Shown here: positions 21,455 to 32,500 of the stretch, piece by piece
How positions within the stretch are numbered: position 1 is the first letter of the stretch
How the letters are laid out: each line of letters starts with the position of its first letter
Origin: Mercurialis annua
Taxonomy: Eukaryota; Streptophyta; Magnoliopsida; Malpighiales; Euphorbiaceae
DNA: 64,000 bases
NCBI RefSeq assembly: GCF_937616625.2
Contig: NC_065571.1
Span: forward strand, 15,378,501 to 15,442,500
Direction: 5' to 3'
The notes under the pieces: generated by a model
Seen by the model: the letters and a program-made list of their open reading frames with translations, nothing else
What the model was told of the DNA's origin: nothing
Databases searched by the model: none
Made by a program: the position numbers and the translations under genes

Positions 21455-23660
21455 ACATTTGTGTTGGTAAATGGTAGCCCTGTGGAGCCGTTTTTTTTTT
21501 TTGCAAAGAGGGGTTAGATAGGGAGACCATGTCACTCTTATCTATTTTTAATTGCGGTGGAAGGGTTGAAATGCTTACTAGATAAATCAGCTTCTTTAGG
21601 TTTCATCATAGGCTTATGTTTTTCTACCGATCATCACTAGCTTTCATTACTCCAGTTTGCAAATGATATATTATTTTATATTCCATACGATATTGAGCAG
21701 CTGCAGAACCTGCCAAGTTCGCTATTATGAGTTAGTTTCGGGGTTAACTATAAATTTCCTTAAGAGCTTCATTTTGGAAATTAATGTTTTGGAGATTGAT
21801 TTGTTGCTGGCAGCAGAGACAGTGAGGTTTAAAGTTGACTCTTTTCCTGTCAGATATTTGGGCCTACCTCTATCAAACCGAAAGCTTCATGTGGGGACTT
21901 GGTATTATGTTGTTGAACGGTTTAGGGGCCATCTTGCTATTTGGAAAGGCAATCTTCTATCTCCGGTGAGAAGACTTATTCTAATCAAATTCGTTCTTTT
22001 TAACATCCCATTTTATTTTATGTTTGTTCATAGCATACCGAAACAGATTATGAAGACGTTGGAATCTTACACGAGCCGTTTCCTATGGAAGGGTAATATT
22101 TCCAATCGATTTCTTAGTAAGGTTCCCTGGACTAAAATTTGCAAGGATTATGAGAAAGGAGGCTTAGGGATTACTAATCTCCACATTAGAAATCAAAGCC
22201 TTCTTTTTAAGTGGGTGTGGAAGTTGCCGATTAACAGAGATTGTTCTCTATGGTTCAATGTTACTTCATTTTGTTCGGAGATTACTAGCTGGGACTGTCT
22301 GCTAAAGGGGAATGTCAAACAAATTCTTATGTTTGGAAGGGTATTAGGAAATGTTGTTATGTGGATATAACTGCTGAAATATTCTCATTGCCAATGTTAG
22401 TTATGATGTCTGTGTGGGAACATCTATTTTGCTTTGGAATGACAACTGGATGGTAACTGATCCTATCTCTATTTTATTTCCTCGGTTATTTAACCTCTCC
22501 AATCATAAACATGCTTCTATCAATGATATTTGGATATCGGGATGGCGTTGGAGGCGACGATTGCGTAATTCTGAGTCTGTTTGTCTATAATCCTTTCAAG
22601 AAATTTTCAACTGTCTTGATAGAACCTCAACCCATGTTGATAGAGTCCTTTGGAGTTCATCATCTAGAGTTTACTCTTCGAAGTCATTCTGCAAAGCCTA
22701 TTCTAACTTCCTAACTGTTGCTCCTAGTGAAATTATTAGCCAACCTGATGTTAATTCCTATAATTTGTATGGAGGAGTTGGAGCTTTGCATGGTGTGGAC
22801 GTGTTTGTCAACATACCTGTTTCTCACTGGGTTACTGCTGCTGGTAACAGTTATGCACATCGAGCCACCATTTTTTATGTCAGAATGTAGTTGCTCGTCG
22901 TTTTTCTCTCTTAACAGGTACGACTCAAGCGATCATTGATGCGGTAGTTGACAGACCTGCTGCTGGAAGCTTGAACCTTGACGAAAATGACAATTCTTAT
23001 TCTGGAAACGGGTATACTACTGCTGCATTTATTCCCACGGTTGTTTGCCTAGCTTCTGTGGGGGATGAACAACACGACAGTGACAAGTATGGTGAATTTA
23101 CCGTTCAAACAAATCTGAAAATCGATAGACTCAGGTCGAGTTAAATTCTTTACATGGCTTGCACTTCATAATAGTATTCTATCTCTTGATTTATTGGCAA
23201 GACGTTCTCTTGATTTATTGGCAAGACGTTCAATTATAATAGAGGATAATTCACTTTGCTCTATTTGTGGGGTTGTGGACACTCATGATCATATTTTTAT
23301 CCACTGTGATTTTTCTAGAAGTGTTTGGTGTGTTATCCTTGAAAAGGTGGGATAGTTTGGACTTTTCCAAGGAATTTTGTAAACTTTTTAATTTAGTGGG
23401 CATAATATCATTGACAGAGGTACGTATGAGATTTGATGGCAGATTTTATAGTTCTTGGTGGAGTGAAAAATTTGAAAGAATAGGAACAGGCGTATTTGCT
23501 CAAATACTTCAGCAAAAAAATATCTTTAATTGCTTTTCGAAGGCAGTTTTTCATTACAAAATTTGTAATAAGAATTTATTGTATTCGGGTTTGGATTTTT
23601 TTAAAAATCCACAATATATTTTAGACTCGGATTTGATTTTATTTTTTTTCTATTCTGTAG
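21455..23660 (+). mobile_element. L1-type LINE, 3' part (RT end and zf-RVT)
   Basis: The frame resumes at VLVNGSP. The catalytic FADD box reads FANDIL (about 21656-21673), so one catalytic Asp is replaced by Asn. The thumb and connection region follows (SGLTINFLKS, then FPVRYLGLPLSNRKL at about 21841-21885, then RRLILIKFVLFNIPFYFM). A zinc-binding RT domain is near 23245-23340 (CSICGVVDTHDHIFIHC). A 24-bp unit starting TCTCTTGATTTATTGGC is duplicated head to tail at 23182-23229, adding eight in-frame codons. The 3' end was not determined, and no clear poly-A tail was found. Confidence 0.75.
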
Positions 23661-23939
23661 TTTAGTATATAGAAAATGCTATTTAACCCACCATTTTGTA
23701 CCTCCTTCATTGTCCCTCCTTACATGGCAGCATTTAATTCGTCCAATTACCCTCCAAAAGTGTATATCTCAAAAAACAACTTTTAATGCATCCACTAATT
23801 TGTTGCCACGTTAAGTGGGTTAAAGAAGGTGGGTTAAAAAGGAGGATTATATAACACTACTCTTAGTATATATCAGTGTGCCACTTTTTGTGCGAAAGAA
23901 TAGTGATTTGTTTTTTTAACATTTTGTGGCTTTTTAATA

Positions 23940-24303
23940 CTCCCTCCGTCCCACAAAGATAGACCGTTTGGACAAATACGGGAATTAAGAAAAAAGTAAT
24001 TAGATTAGTTAAAATTAGTTTATTTATGTACTTTTCCATTTTTAGCCTTTAATAATTTTTTAAATAAATAAATAATATATTGATGACTAATTTTTGTATT
24101 GGTGTATTTTGCATTGGTATTAAAAAATGACATTTATTCCATATTGGAACATGGAGCAATTAATTAAGTTGAAAATAACAATGTACATTTATTAGGGGTA
24201 AGTAACATTTTTAGGTTTAAAATTATTAACCAAAAATAGAAGGTGGCCTATAATTTGGGACACCTAAATAAAAAGGTGGCCTATCTTTGTGGGACGGAGG
24301 GAG
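23940..24303. mobile_element. Stowaway-type (Tc1/mariner) MITE
   Basis: The inverted ends CTCCCTCCGTCCCACAAAGA (left) and the same sequence on the minus strand at the right (CTATCTTTGTGGGACGGAGG) extend about 28 bp, ending in GATAGACC and GATAGGCC. CTCCCTCCGT is the Stowaway terminus. A TA precedes the left end (23938-23939). The right flank reads TT, so the TA target site is degraded there. Confidence 0.9.
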
Positions 24304-24423
24304 TTTATTTTATTCATCCAAAAAAAGTAATGAGTATCGCACTGATTCAGTGTCATTTTAAGAACCAATGACTACACTTTTATATCATACTACTGGGCAT
24401 ATTATTCCTATAAATATAGCTAT

Positions 24424-24718
24424 CAGTGTTTTAAAAACCGGACCGGACCGGCCGGTTGAACCGCGAACCGGTCAGTGGTCCGATCTGAAAAGGTGAAAAA
24501 CCGGAGCTTTTGATTGGACCGGGTTGGACCGGGCTGAACCGGATTGAACCGGTAAAAAACCGGACGTTGGACCGGTTGAACCGGTAAAAAACCGGGTAAC
24601 CAGAATTTTTTTCAATTTTTTTTTAAAATTGATTAAACTGGTTGAACCGGTCATTGAACCGGTTAAACCGGTTGAACCGGAAACCGGTGGCCTCACCGGT
24701 TCGGTTTTTAAAACACTG
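24424..24718. mobile_element. hAT MITE with perfect 8-bp duplication
   Basis: ATAGCTAT at 24416-24423 and 24719-24726 flanks inverted ends CAGTGTTTTAAAAACCGG and (minus strand) CAGTGTTTTAAAAACCGAAC. The interior is made of GGTTGAACCGG-type repeats, which open several spurious frames on both strands. No transposase is present. Confidence 0.9.
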
Positions 24719-24726
24719 ATAGCTAT

Positions 24727-25732
24727 ACGTGTGGTCGAGATCATGGTCATGGACAAGGCCATACTTGTGGTCATAGTTATTGACACGTTTAAAAAGCTTA
24801 ATCAATTAAAAATATATATTTTTTGAATTTTATTTAATTTTTAAAAATTTTAAAATTTTAAAATTGTTAATTTTATACTTTAATTTTTAGTTTTATTAAT
24901 ATCCATTTTTTAAAACTATAATTTTTCTACTATAAAAAGTTCAAATATATCCTTTATATTTGACATGTAATTTAAATAAATTTTTAATATTTAAAAAAAT
25001 ATTAACAATTGAGACTATGTATCAAATATGAATATATTTGAATTTTGTTTCAAAATGAAAAAACTCCAATTTGTAACGATTGGTATAGATAATTAAAAAT
25101 TAAAAAATGGTAAAAAGGCAAATTTTAAAAATTTGGAATATGAATGGAAAAAGTAAGGGTTATTTTTGGATGATTAAACTCATTCAAAATACTTTCATAA
25201 TATTTTTTTAAAAAATTGACCAGATCATAAATAAAATACAAGGTGATAATAGATCATTTGTACAGAAAAATGTTGGTTATTTGGCAAATATACGAAATTC
25301 GCACAAATAATAAAGAATAATGAGTAAGAAAGATGTTGATCCCACGGTGAATAATCTAAAACCATATATTAATTATAATTACTAGTCAAACGTTATCAAA
25401 TCGAAGTCTGAATTAACTGATTTTAACAAAATATTTAAATGGCCTAAACAATAAACTAAATTAACTACGATTTAAACAATAATGATAAAAACAGATATTT
25501 AACATTCCTTCATACAATTGCAATTGTGGGTCAATGGATTATACTGGTTAAGATTATAACTATCCCAAAACATCAATTAACTTTTATCAAGCCTTAATTA
25601 ACTAAATTTAATTCAATTCAATTAAAGAATCAATTAATCACTTTCGTTCAAATAGTCAAATCTTACAATTAAATATAAATCAAATTGTTAAGTAAGCATC
25701 CAAACATTGAATCAATTATCAAAATGTCTCAT
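24727..25732. other. AT-rich spacer without recognised genes
   Basis: No coding, RNA or element boundaries can be supported. Homopolymeric A/T runs dominate. Confidence 0.5.
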
Positions 25733-25741
25733 TAACAATTA

Positions 25742-26093
25742 GGCTTAATGGCAAAAAAACCCAAACCTTTCCGCTTTGTTGCAATTTTATCCAAACCTTT
25801 TAATTTTTGCAATAATGTCCAAATTACATTATTTTGTTGCAATAATATCCAAATTGCACTTTTTATGTGGATTTTTTTGATTTTTTTGTCATTTCTTGGG
25901 ACTTTATTATATTATTATACATTAATTGAAAACAACAAGTTTAGCCATCCATTTGACTATTATTACTACAAAAAATGCAATTTTGATATTATTACAATAA
26001 AAAAATGCAATTTGGATATTATTGTAAAAATTAAAAGGTTTGGATAAAATTGTTACAAGTTGTAAAGGTTTGAGTTTTTTTTACCACTAGGCC
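25742..26093. mobile_element. Mutator-type MITE with 9-bp duplication
   Basis: TAACAATTA occurs at 25733-25741 and 26094-26102. The inverted ends GGCTTAATGGCAAAAAAACC and (minus strand) GGCCTAGTGGTAAAAAAAAC extend about 50 bp, and the centre carries shorter repeats of GCAATAATRTCCAAATT. A second, diverged copy of the family lies at 63354-63613. The 99-aa open frame inside is not a gene. Confidence 0.9.
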
Positions 26094-26102
26094 TAACAAT
26101 TA

Positions 26103-26700
26103 ATATCAATTGAATTTTATAGGTCTATTATATTATTATCTTTTAATTAATAACACAACAAAAATGATTAATTTAAATTGATCAAGTTCCAATTAATATA
26201 AAAATAATAGAATCCTCAAAACCATTCAATAATCGAAGACAAATAATCACATAGGTTCTACGAATTTGTTAAACTTTTAAAAGTGTTTAGCTACACGTAA
26301 ACATAACGAAAATCAAATTCAATAAAAAAAGCAGAAAAAAATAAAAAATAGAAAATAGTTATAAATTTCTTCACGTATTTTTTTAATTTTGAGCTTCTAC
26401 CTTTTTCGCGCTCTCGATTTCCTCTCTTTTTTACTTTATAGTGTATTATCGTATCTTATGCCTCTAGTGTGCATAATAGGCACAAGCAAAAATTGTTATT
26501 AGTGCAAAAAGCATGAGTCATTCTTAATTGGAGTCAAATATTATCCAACAATATCGGATCGGATCACAACATTCTATTCGCATTTCCTTAATTTCTTCAA
26601 AATCTCCAACAATATTTCTTGCACTACTCCTATTTTTTTATCCTAATTCTTCCCTTTTTAATATACTATTTCTGTTCTTCATCCTTGAATTGCAAAAACC
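26103..26700. other. Upstream region of the glycosyltransferase gene
   Basis: AT-rich with no other gene. It should hold the promoter of the gene at 26701. I see only weak TATA-like runs (for example TTAATATACTA near 26659), too close to the start codon to be called confidently. Confidence 0.4.
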
Positions 26701-28083
26701 ATGGCACCACTCAAAAGCTCCAATTTTCATATAGTGATGTTCCCATGGTTTGCTGTGGGTCACATGACACCATTTCTCCACCTTGCTAATAGACTAGCTC
26801 AGAGAGGTTGTAGTATTAGTTTCTTGCTGCCCAAGAAAGCCAAACAACAACTACAACATTTCAATCTTCATCCACATCTCATTTCTTTTCATTCCATCAC
26901 CGTCCCCCCCGTCGATGGGCTCCCCGTCGGAACGGAGACGGCCTCCGACATTCCGATTCACATGACACATTTCCTCTCTATTGCTCTAGACCGTACACGT
27001 GATCAAGTTGAAAAGGTCATTCTTGAAACCAAACCTAAATTGGTTCTTTTTGATGTTGCTCACTGGATACCAGAGATAACAAGACCTCTTGGCATTAAGA
27101 CTATAAATTACAATGTAGTTTCCGCTGCTTCGGTGGCGATAGCATTAGTTCCGGCGCGGAATGTCACGAAAGATCGACCGATTACGGAGGCGGAACTGTT
27201 AGAGCCACCCGTTGGTTATCCATCGGAGAATGTGGTTCTTCGTGGACACGAAGCTCGGTCATTGTTATTCGTGTCGTTTCCGTTTGGTGAAGGAATATCA
27301 TTTTACGAAAGAATCTATACAGCTATGAAAGGAAGTGACTCAATAGCCATTAGAACCTGTCAAGAACTTGAAGGAAAGTTTTGTGATTATATCTCAACTC
27401 AATACGACAAACCAGTCTTTCTAACCGGGCCCATCTTGCCCGATCCATCAACGACACCGCTAGAAGAACGGTGGGCGAACTGGCTTAGCGGGTTCGAAAA
27501 AGGTTCAGTCATCTTTTGTGCATTTGGAAGCCAAATTAGACTTGACAAAAACCAGTTCCAAGGATTGGTGTTAGGGCTCGAGTCCACCGGCTTACCATTT
27601 TTGGCCGCGTTAAAAGCGCCCAACGGAGCAAAAACTATCGAAGAAGCACTGCCCGAAGGGTTCGAAGAGAGGGTTAAAGGGAGAGGAGTGGTCTCCAGTG
27701 GATGGGTGCAACAGTTGATGATTCTTGACCATCCATCAGTTGGCTGTTTTCTAAACCATTGTGGGTTCGGGTCAATGTGGGAGTCACTAATGAGTGATTG
27801 TCAAATAGTTTTGGTGCCACATTTGGGTGACCAAATCTTGAACACGAGGTTCATGGCTAGTGAATTGAAGGTGGCAGTGGAGGTTGCTAGAGATGAGAAC
27901 GGTTGGTTTGCGAAGGAAACCCTAACCAAAGCTATTAAGTCTGTGATGGACAAAGATAGTGAATTGGGTTCTGTGGTGAAGGAGAATCATAAAAAGTGGA
28001 AGGAAATTTTGGGATGCAAGGATTACATGAGCGGTTATATTGATAAGTTTGTCAAGAATATGCATGATCTTGTGAATAAGTAA
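26701..28083 (+). CDS. UGT79B: UGT79B-like UDP-glycosyltransferase
   Basis: A 460-aa single-exon family 1 glycosyltransferase, full length for the group. It transfers a sugar from a UDP-sugar to a small acceptor in the cytosol. The likely catalytic His21 lies in FPWFAVGH and its activating Asp118 in LVLFDVAH. The C-terminal PSPG donor-binding box starts at GW (334-335) and contains HPSVGCFLNHCGFGSMWESL and ends LVPHLGDQ. The NHCGFGSMWESLMSDCQIVLVP signature and the FLTGPILPDP linker are those of clade UGT79, whose studied members add xylose, rhamnose or glucose to the sugar of flavonoid or anthocyanin glycosides. The acceptor and donor here cannot be read from sequence. The start lies in a good context (AAACCATGGCA). 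There are no stops, no signal peptide and no membrane segment. An AATAAA lies at 28152-28157, about 70 bp after the stop. Confidence 0.93.
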   Translation: MAPLKSSNFHIVMFPWFAVGHMTPFLHLANRLAQRGCSISFLLPKKAKQQLQHFNLHPHLISFHSITVPPVDGLPVGTETASDIPIHMTHFLSIALDRTRDQVEKVILETKPKLVLFDVAHWIPEITRPLGIKTINYNVVSAASVAIALVPARNVTKDRPITEAELLEPPVGYPSENVVLRGHEARSLLFVSFPFGEGISFYERIYTAMKGSDSIAIRTCQELEGKFCDYISTQYDKPVFLTGPILPDPSTTPLEERWANWLSGFEKGSVIFCAFGSQIRLDKNQFQGLVLGLESTGLPFLAALKAPNGAKTIEEALPEGFEERVKGRGVVSSGWVQQLMILDHPSVGCFLNHCGFGSMWESLMSDCQIVLVPHLGDQILNTRFMASELKVAVEVARDENGWFAKETLTKAIKSVMDKDSELGSVVKENHKKWKEILGCKDYMSGYIDKFVKNMHDLVNK

Positions 28084-29557
28084 TTCATTTATTAAGGTTA
28101 AATTAGTTGGTTCGTTTTAATTATCAAGTAACCTTGTAAGAGGAAACCTATAATAAAAAGAAAATTTCTCACCATTTATGTTGATAGCTTTTGCTTTAAA
28201 TTGTTTCTTCTATTTCTTATTTTTAAATAAAATATACTTATTGAGGACCCTCTTCTTTAGATGAGAACACACCAAATTTTCTCAATGTAAAAAACTTCTA
28301 CTCATAAAACTGATAAATAGATCAAAAAAACTTTTAATTTTTTTAAAAAATACTCTTTAAATCCAAAAATTTCAATTTCATCTAAAAATTGAAAAATTAG
28401 TTTTTATGCTTTTAAAAAAAAAAAACACATGCAGAATAATCAGATATCTCAAATATACATCATTAATAATAGACATTGTGCTCGTGTTCCAGAAAAAACG
28501 AGCAGACCTTATGCTCGTCTTCCATGAAAGACAAGTGTCTTCCACCATGGAAAATGAATCAGAACTCGTCTTCCTCTAGAAGGCGAACTATGGAAAACGA
28601 ATCAGAGATGGTTCGACTAGATTTGGTATGTCTTCCTCCACAAAAGACGAACCAGATGGTAGGTCTAAGGGCGGCGGCGGATCCGAGGAGGGCAACAGCA
28701 AAGTTGAAAGCGTTAACAAATGTCGATTTTTAATTTGTTCAATTTTTAATTAAATTTAAAAAATTTATGTCTAATTAAATTATCACTTATGACTTATTTA
28801 AATTTTTTAAAAGATAAAGAACTTGTTTGAAATTTTTTTCAAATAAAAAAATATATGATATTACTCGTCTTTAGTTATTTTAATAATTCCATCTTTATAG
28901 TAACAAAATCAGCCGAATTTTATAATTTAGGGTACAATTAAAAGTAAAAGATGCAAAACAGAATAAAATTGGCGATTTTACATCATGGTGCTATTAAAAA
29001 AAACGGTCAATAGTTTTTGGAACATTTTGCCAATTTTTATTAGTTGTACAACTATTTAAATCACCATTTAAGGTTTATAAGACAAATATTGACGTTTATA
29101 ATTGTAACATAGCTCTATTTCTTTTTTCAGATCATCAAATTTATCTCTAATCCTACTTATGCAACTAACTTTGTTCGTGAATGAACACAAAATTTTTATG
29201 TTATTTTAAGGAAAAAAAACACTTTACCACTATAACAAAGAAATACTAGTATCTCAGTTTAGTTTCATTTTTACTTATAATCAAAACTAAATAATGCAAT
29301 CCCTAAACCAAATGAAGCCAGTGAAAAATGCAAGTTTTTTTTTATCATATAATTTAGTAGTGGAATGGCATTTCCCTATCAGAAATAACTTTAAAATGGC
29401 ATCGCCATGGAGAAGCATGTGACCTTAATCTCAATTAAAATGCTATAATGAGCTGAAACATTCACATACAACGGCATATAAAATGTCCCAAAGCATGAAG
29501 AAAATATATTTACCAAATCAAAAGAATCACTGCTTTGAGAGAACAAAGAAAAATCAA
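28084..29557. other. Intergenic region between UGT and TAF1A-like genes
   Basis: 3' ends of two convergent genes. A GC-richer patch at 28480-28733 opens an 85-codon frame built from repeats of GTCTTCC and GGAAAACGAATCAGA-type phrases. No domain is recognised and I do not call a gene. The rest is AT-rich. Confidence 0.5.
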
Positions 29558-32500
29558 TCAGCAGGTTCTCAGTTCGAAGTGTAAATTAATACCTACTAAA
29601 TGATGCAAGTGCAGTTGCAACACCGTAAACAAATCCCTATTATCATCTTTCTCTAAGCAAGCGCGAGCTCTTACTACGTATTCCAACTGTGGCCCGTACA
29701 TATGCGCAGCGCATGCTGCTTTGTATGTCACTAGTTCCACATTACCTGTTGCAAATAAAAGTTGAGACGTAGCTTTAGCAATGCACAGAAATAAGGATAC
29801 AAACCTTACGATACCTGCAGCAATATCTTGTGCAAAACGGTTGTTGCTGAAATGACGGGTCAACCACCACCTCCATCGCAACTTCCAAGCCTTTCCGGAT
29901 CTCCCATGAATAAACAATTTGGGAATTCTGTTGTATCGAACAGAGTAACCTTGCACCTTTTCGCCTTCATTTTCATGCAAACATACTGACATATTGTCCT
30001 CTTCGTACCGAGCGACATTAAGGAAGCATAATGCAAACTCTTTCCATATCTTGTGTTCCCCACAGACAGCCTCCAGATGCAACGCAATCATTTCCAAAAG
30101 GGACTCGGGGCTATAATTCCCTGCAACACATGATATTGAAACTCTTCTTTTATTTTATTTTCGAAAAAAAATGACAAACCAAGAATTTAAACTTACTAAA
30201 GACGAGGATTTGGAAGAAAAAAAAAATGTTCTCTAAAGAACAGCTAAAAAATAAAGATTCCAGTCCTGTCAATAAATGAAAGAAAACAACCAATGTCTGC
30301 AAGTTTTACCTACTCCAGAAGAAAAAATATTTACATACAATATGAAGGAATGACATCTTAATAAGTTGGAATACAAAAATTAGAAGAAACTTTCGAGTAT
30401 AAATACTGAATAAATTAAATAAACTAAAAGAAAAGAAACTATCAAGATAGAAATAATGTTCCAATTCATTTGATAACACATCTTTCTTGCACTTAGGGCC
30501 TAATGGGATTGCAGTGGCAAGTGGATTTGTGTGTGCGTTGGATAAGAATATAACCACTTCTTCTTTGGAAAAAGCATAAAAACACATTTTGCTAAAAGAA
30601 CAAAAACAGTTTCCGACTCATGCTATGAAGCACCGATACGGTTACGGACACCAGTGCGGGTACGGGAACGGCAATTTTTTTTTAAAAAGGACACGGGTAC
30701 GGCGGGGACACGAAGATTTTTTTCTAAAAATATATATTTACTCATATAGAAGTGAGTAAAGCTTCTAATTTGAAATCAAGTAGAAAAATAGAATTAGGAG
30801 AAGTATATAGATGATGATTTGAAGAGCTTGTACATGTTCTTTTTTTTGTTTATTCTAATTAGAATTAGGGTAGTATAGCTTATTGTTTAATTGGGTTCAG
30901 ATCTTGGACCCATTTATATAAGGTTCTTATAAAAAAGATCCATTTTAAAATAAGATATCAAATTAACTAAAATACCCCCGAGGTGTCCCCGAAGTGTCCC
31001 CGCTGTGTCCCCTCTCTTTGAACAGTCAAAAGTGTCGGGACATGGTATTTTCCGTGTCGATACGTATCCCCACCGTGTCCCTGAAGTGTCCCCCTAGATA
31101 CAGCACTCCGGAGGAGTGTCGGTGCTTCATAGGTGTCATGTCTAATAATAAAAGAATTTTAACGCTTGCAACACAATAACAGACAGATTGTTAGCCATGT
31201 ATTTTTTTTGTGGTTCCGAACCATTTTTTTTTTTTCTTCAGAACTTCAATATAAAAAAATCCAATAAATAAGAATTCATGCACAGAAAGAATCATTGAAA
31301 GATGGAGACAGGCATAACAAACATTAATCACGTGTGTAATAAAATGTACCCTTCTGATGCAGGCTGATAAGCTTATCCAATGACTCGCTACATGTAGGAT
31401 CATTCTTTAAAGTGTCCTCAAAACAGGTTGACAGCATGTCACCATTGTTAGGATCAACACGCTCTAGAATGTGAGCCCTCAATCTATAGAAAAGACCAGT
31501 TGTAAGAGTTCTTGCCAAAGAAACAGCAAAGAGTGGAGCATATGAAAAGAGCACTAGAGCTTAGTAGGAAAGCTTACAACAATTTGGAACTCCATATAAC
31601 TTTTACAAAATGTGATAGATGATTGATGTAGAATCATCGATAACAAAACAAACATGCAAAGAAAAGCAAGCCCGGGAATTTTGATTTATCTTATAGATAA
31701 AATCATATGATAACATCCTAAAACACCTAGGTTGCACATGATTAGGAATTTACAGACTCCAGTGTAGTCTAAAGCCGACCGAGATAAGGAATTCTGAATT
31801 ACAAAAGCATTTAAGCTTTCATGTGCGTACAATGAATAAAGGGCCCACCAGGAGCACACCGTCTCCCTGGCTATTGCAAGGCAAGGAAGGGATAGACACA
31901 TTTGTATGCAGCCTTCTCCTTGCATTTTGCAAAAAGGCTATTTTTGCAGCTTGAACCCTTGACCCACAGGTTCCCAAAAGAGCAGCTTTAACACTGCCCC
32001 TTTGTTTGCCCTCATTCGCAACATAAATGTTAATCAAAAACCTAACGAACCAACCAAAAAAAATTTAACTATAAAATAAACTTAGAGCAGAGAACTGAGT
32101 CGTTATAGTTTTGAAATACATTGCAGCAACTTAAGAATCTGGTATTAGAGTATAACAAATTGATTGACATTATATTCAAGTGTTCTATGAGGAAGAAGGG
32201 TTATTAGGAGCTTTCAGCCTCAAACCAACAATACTCTCTTAATAATAGAAGTAAAAAACATCCTGCTTGAGGGTCAAGTAAGAGTAATATCTTTCGCCAC
32301 CAAGGATACAGCTCCAAACGTCTACTTCTAAAACCTCATTTTGACTGTGTCCCCGCACTAAGAGACGCTATCTAACTCAAATTCCTACTTGTCTTCTAGA
32401 GATGTGTTCATTTGGTCCTACAGTATCACGTTTGTAAGAGGAATAGAAATTATAATTATCATGTTTATTCTTGGATTGAGATGTGTCTGAAAGTTGCCTC

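Noticed and set aside
28476..28733. 85-codon gene after the UGT
   Set aside because: It is built from short internal repeats, with no domain, no promoter signals and an arbitrary stop.
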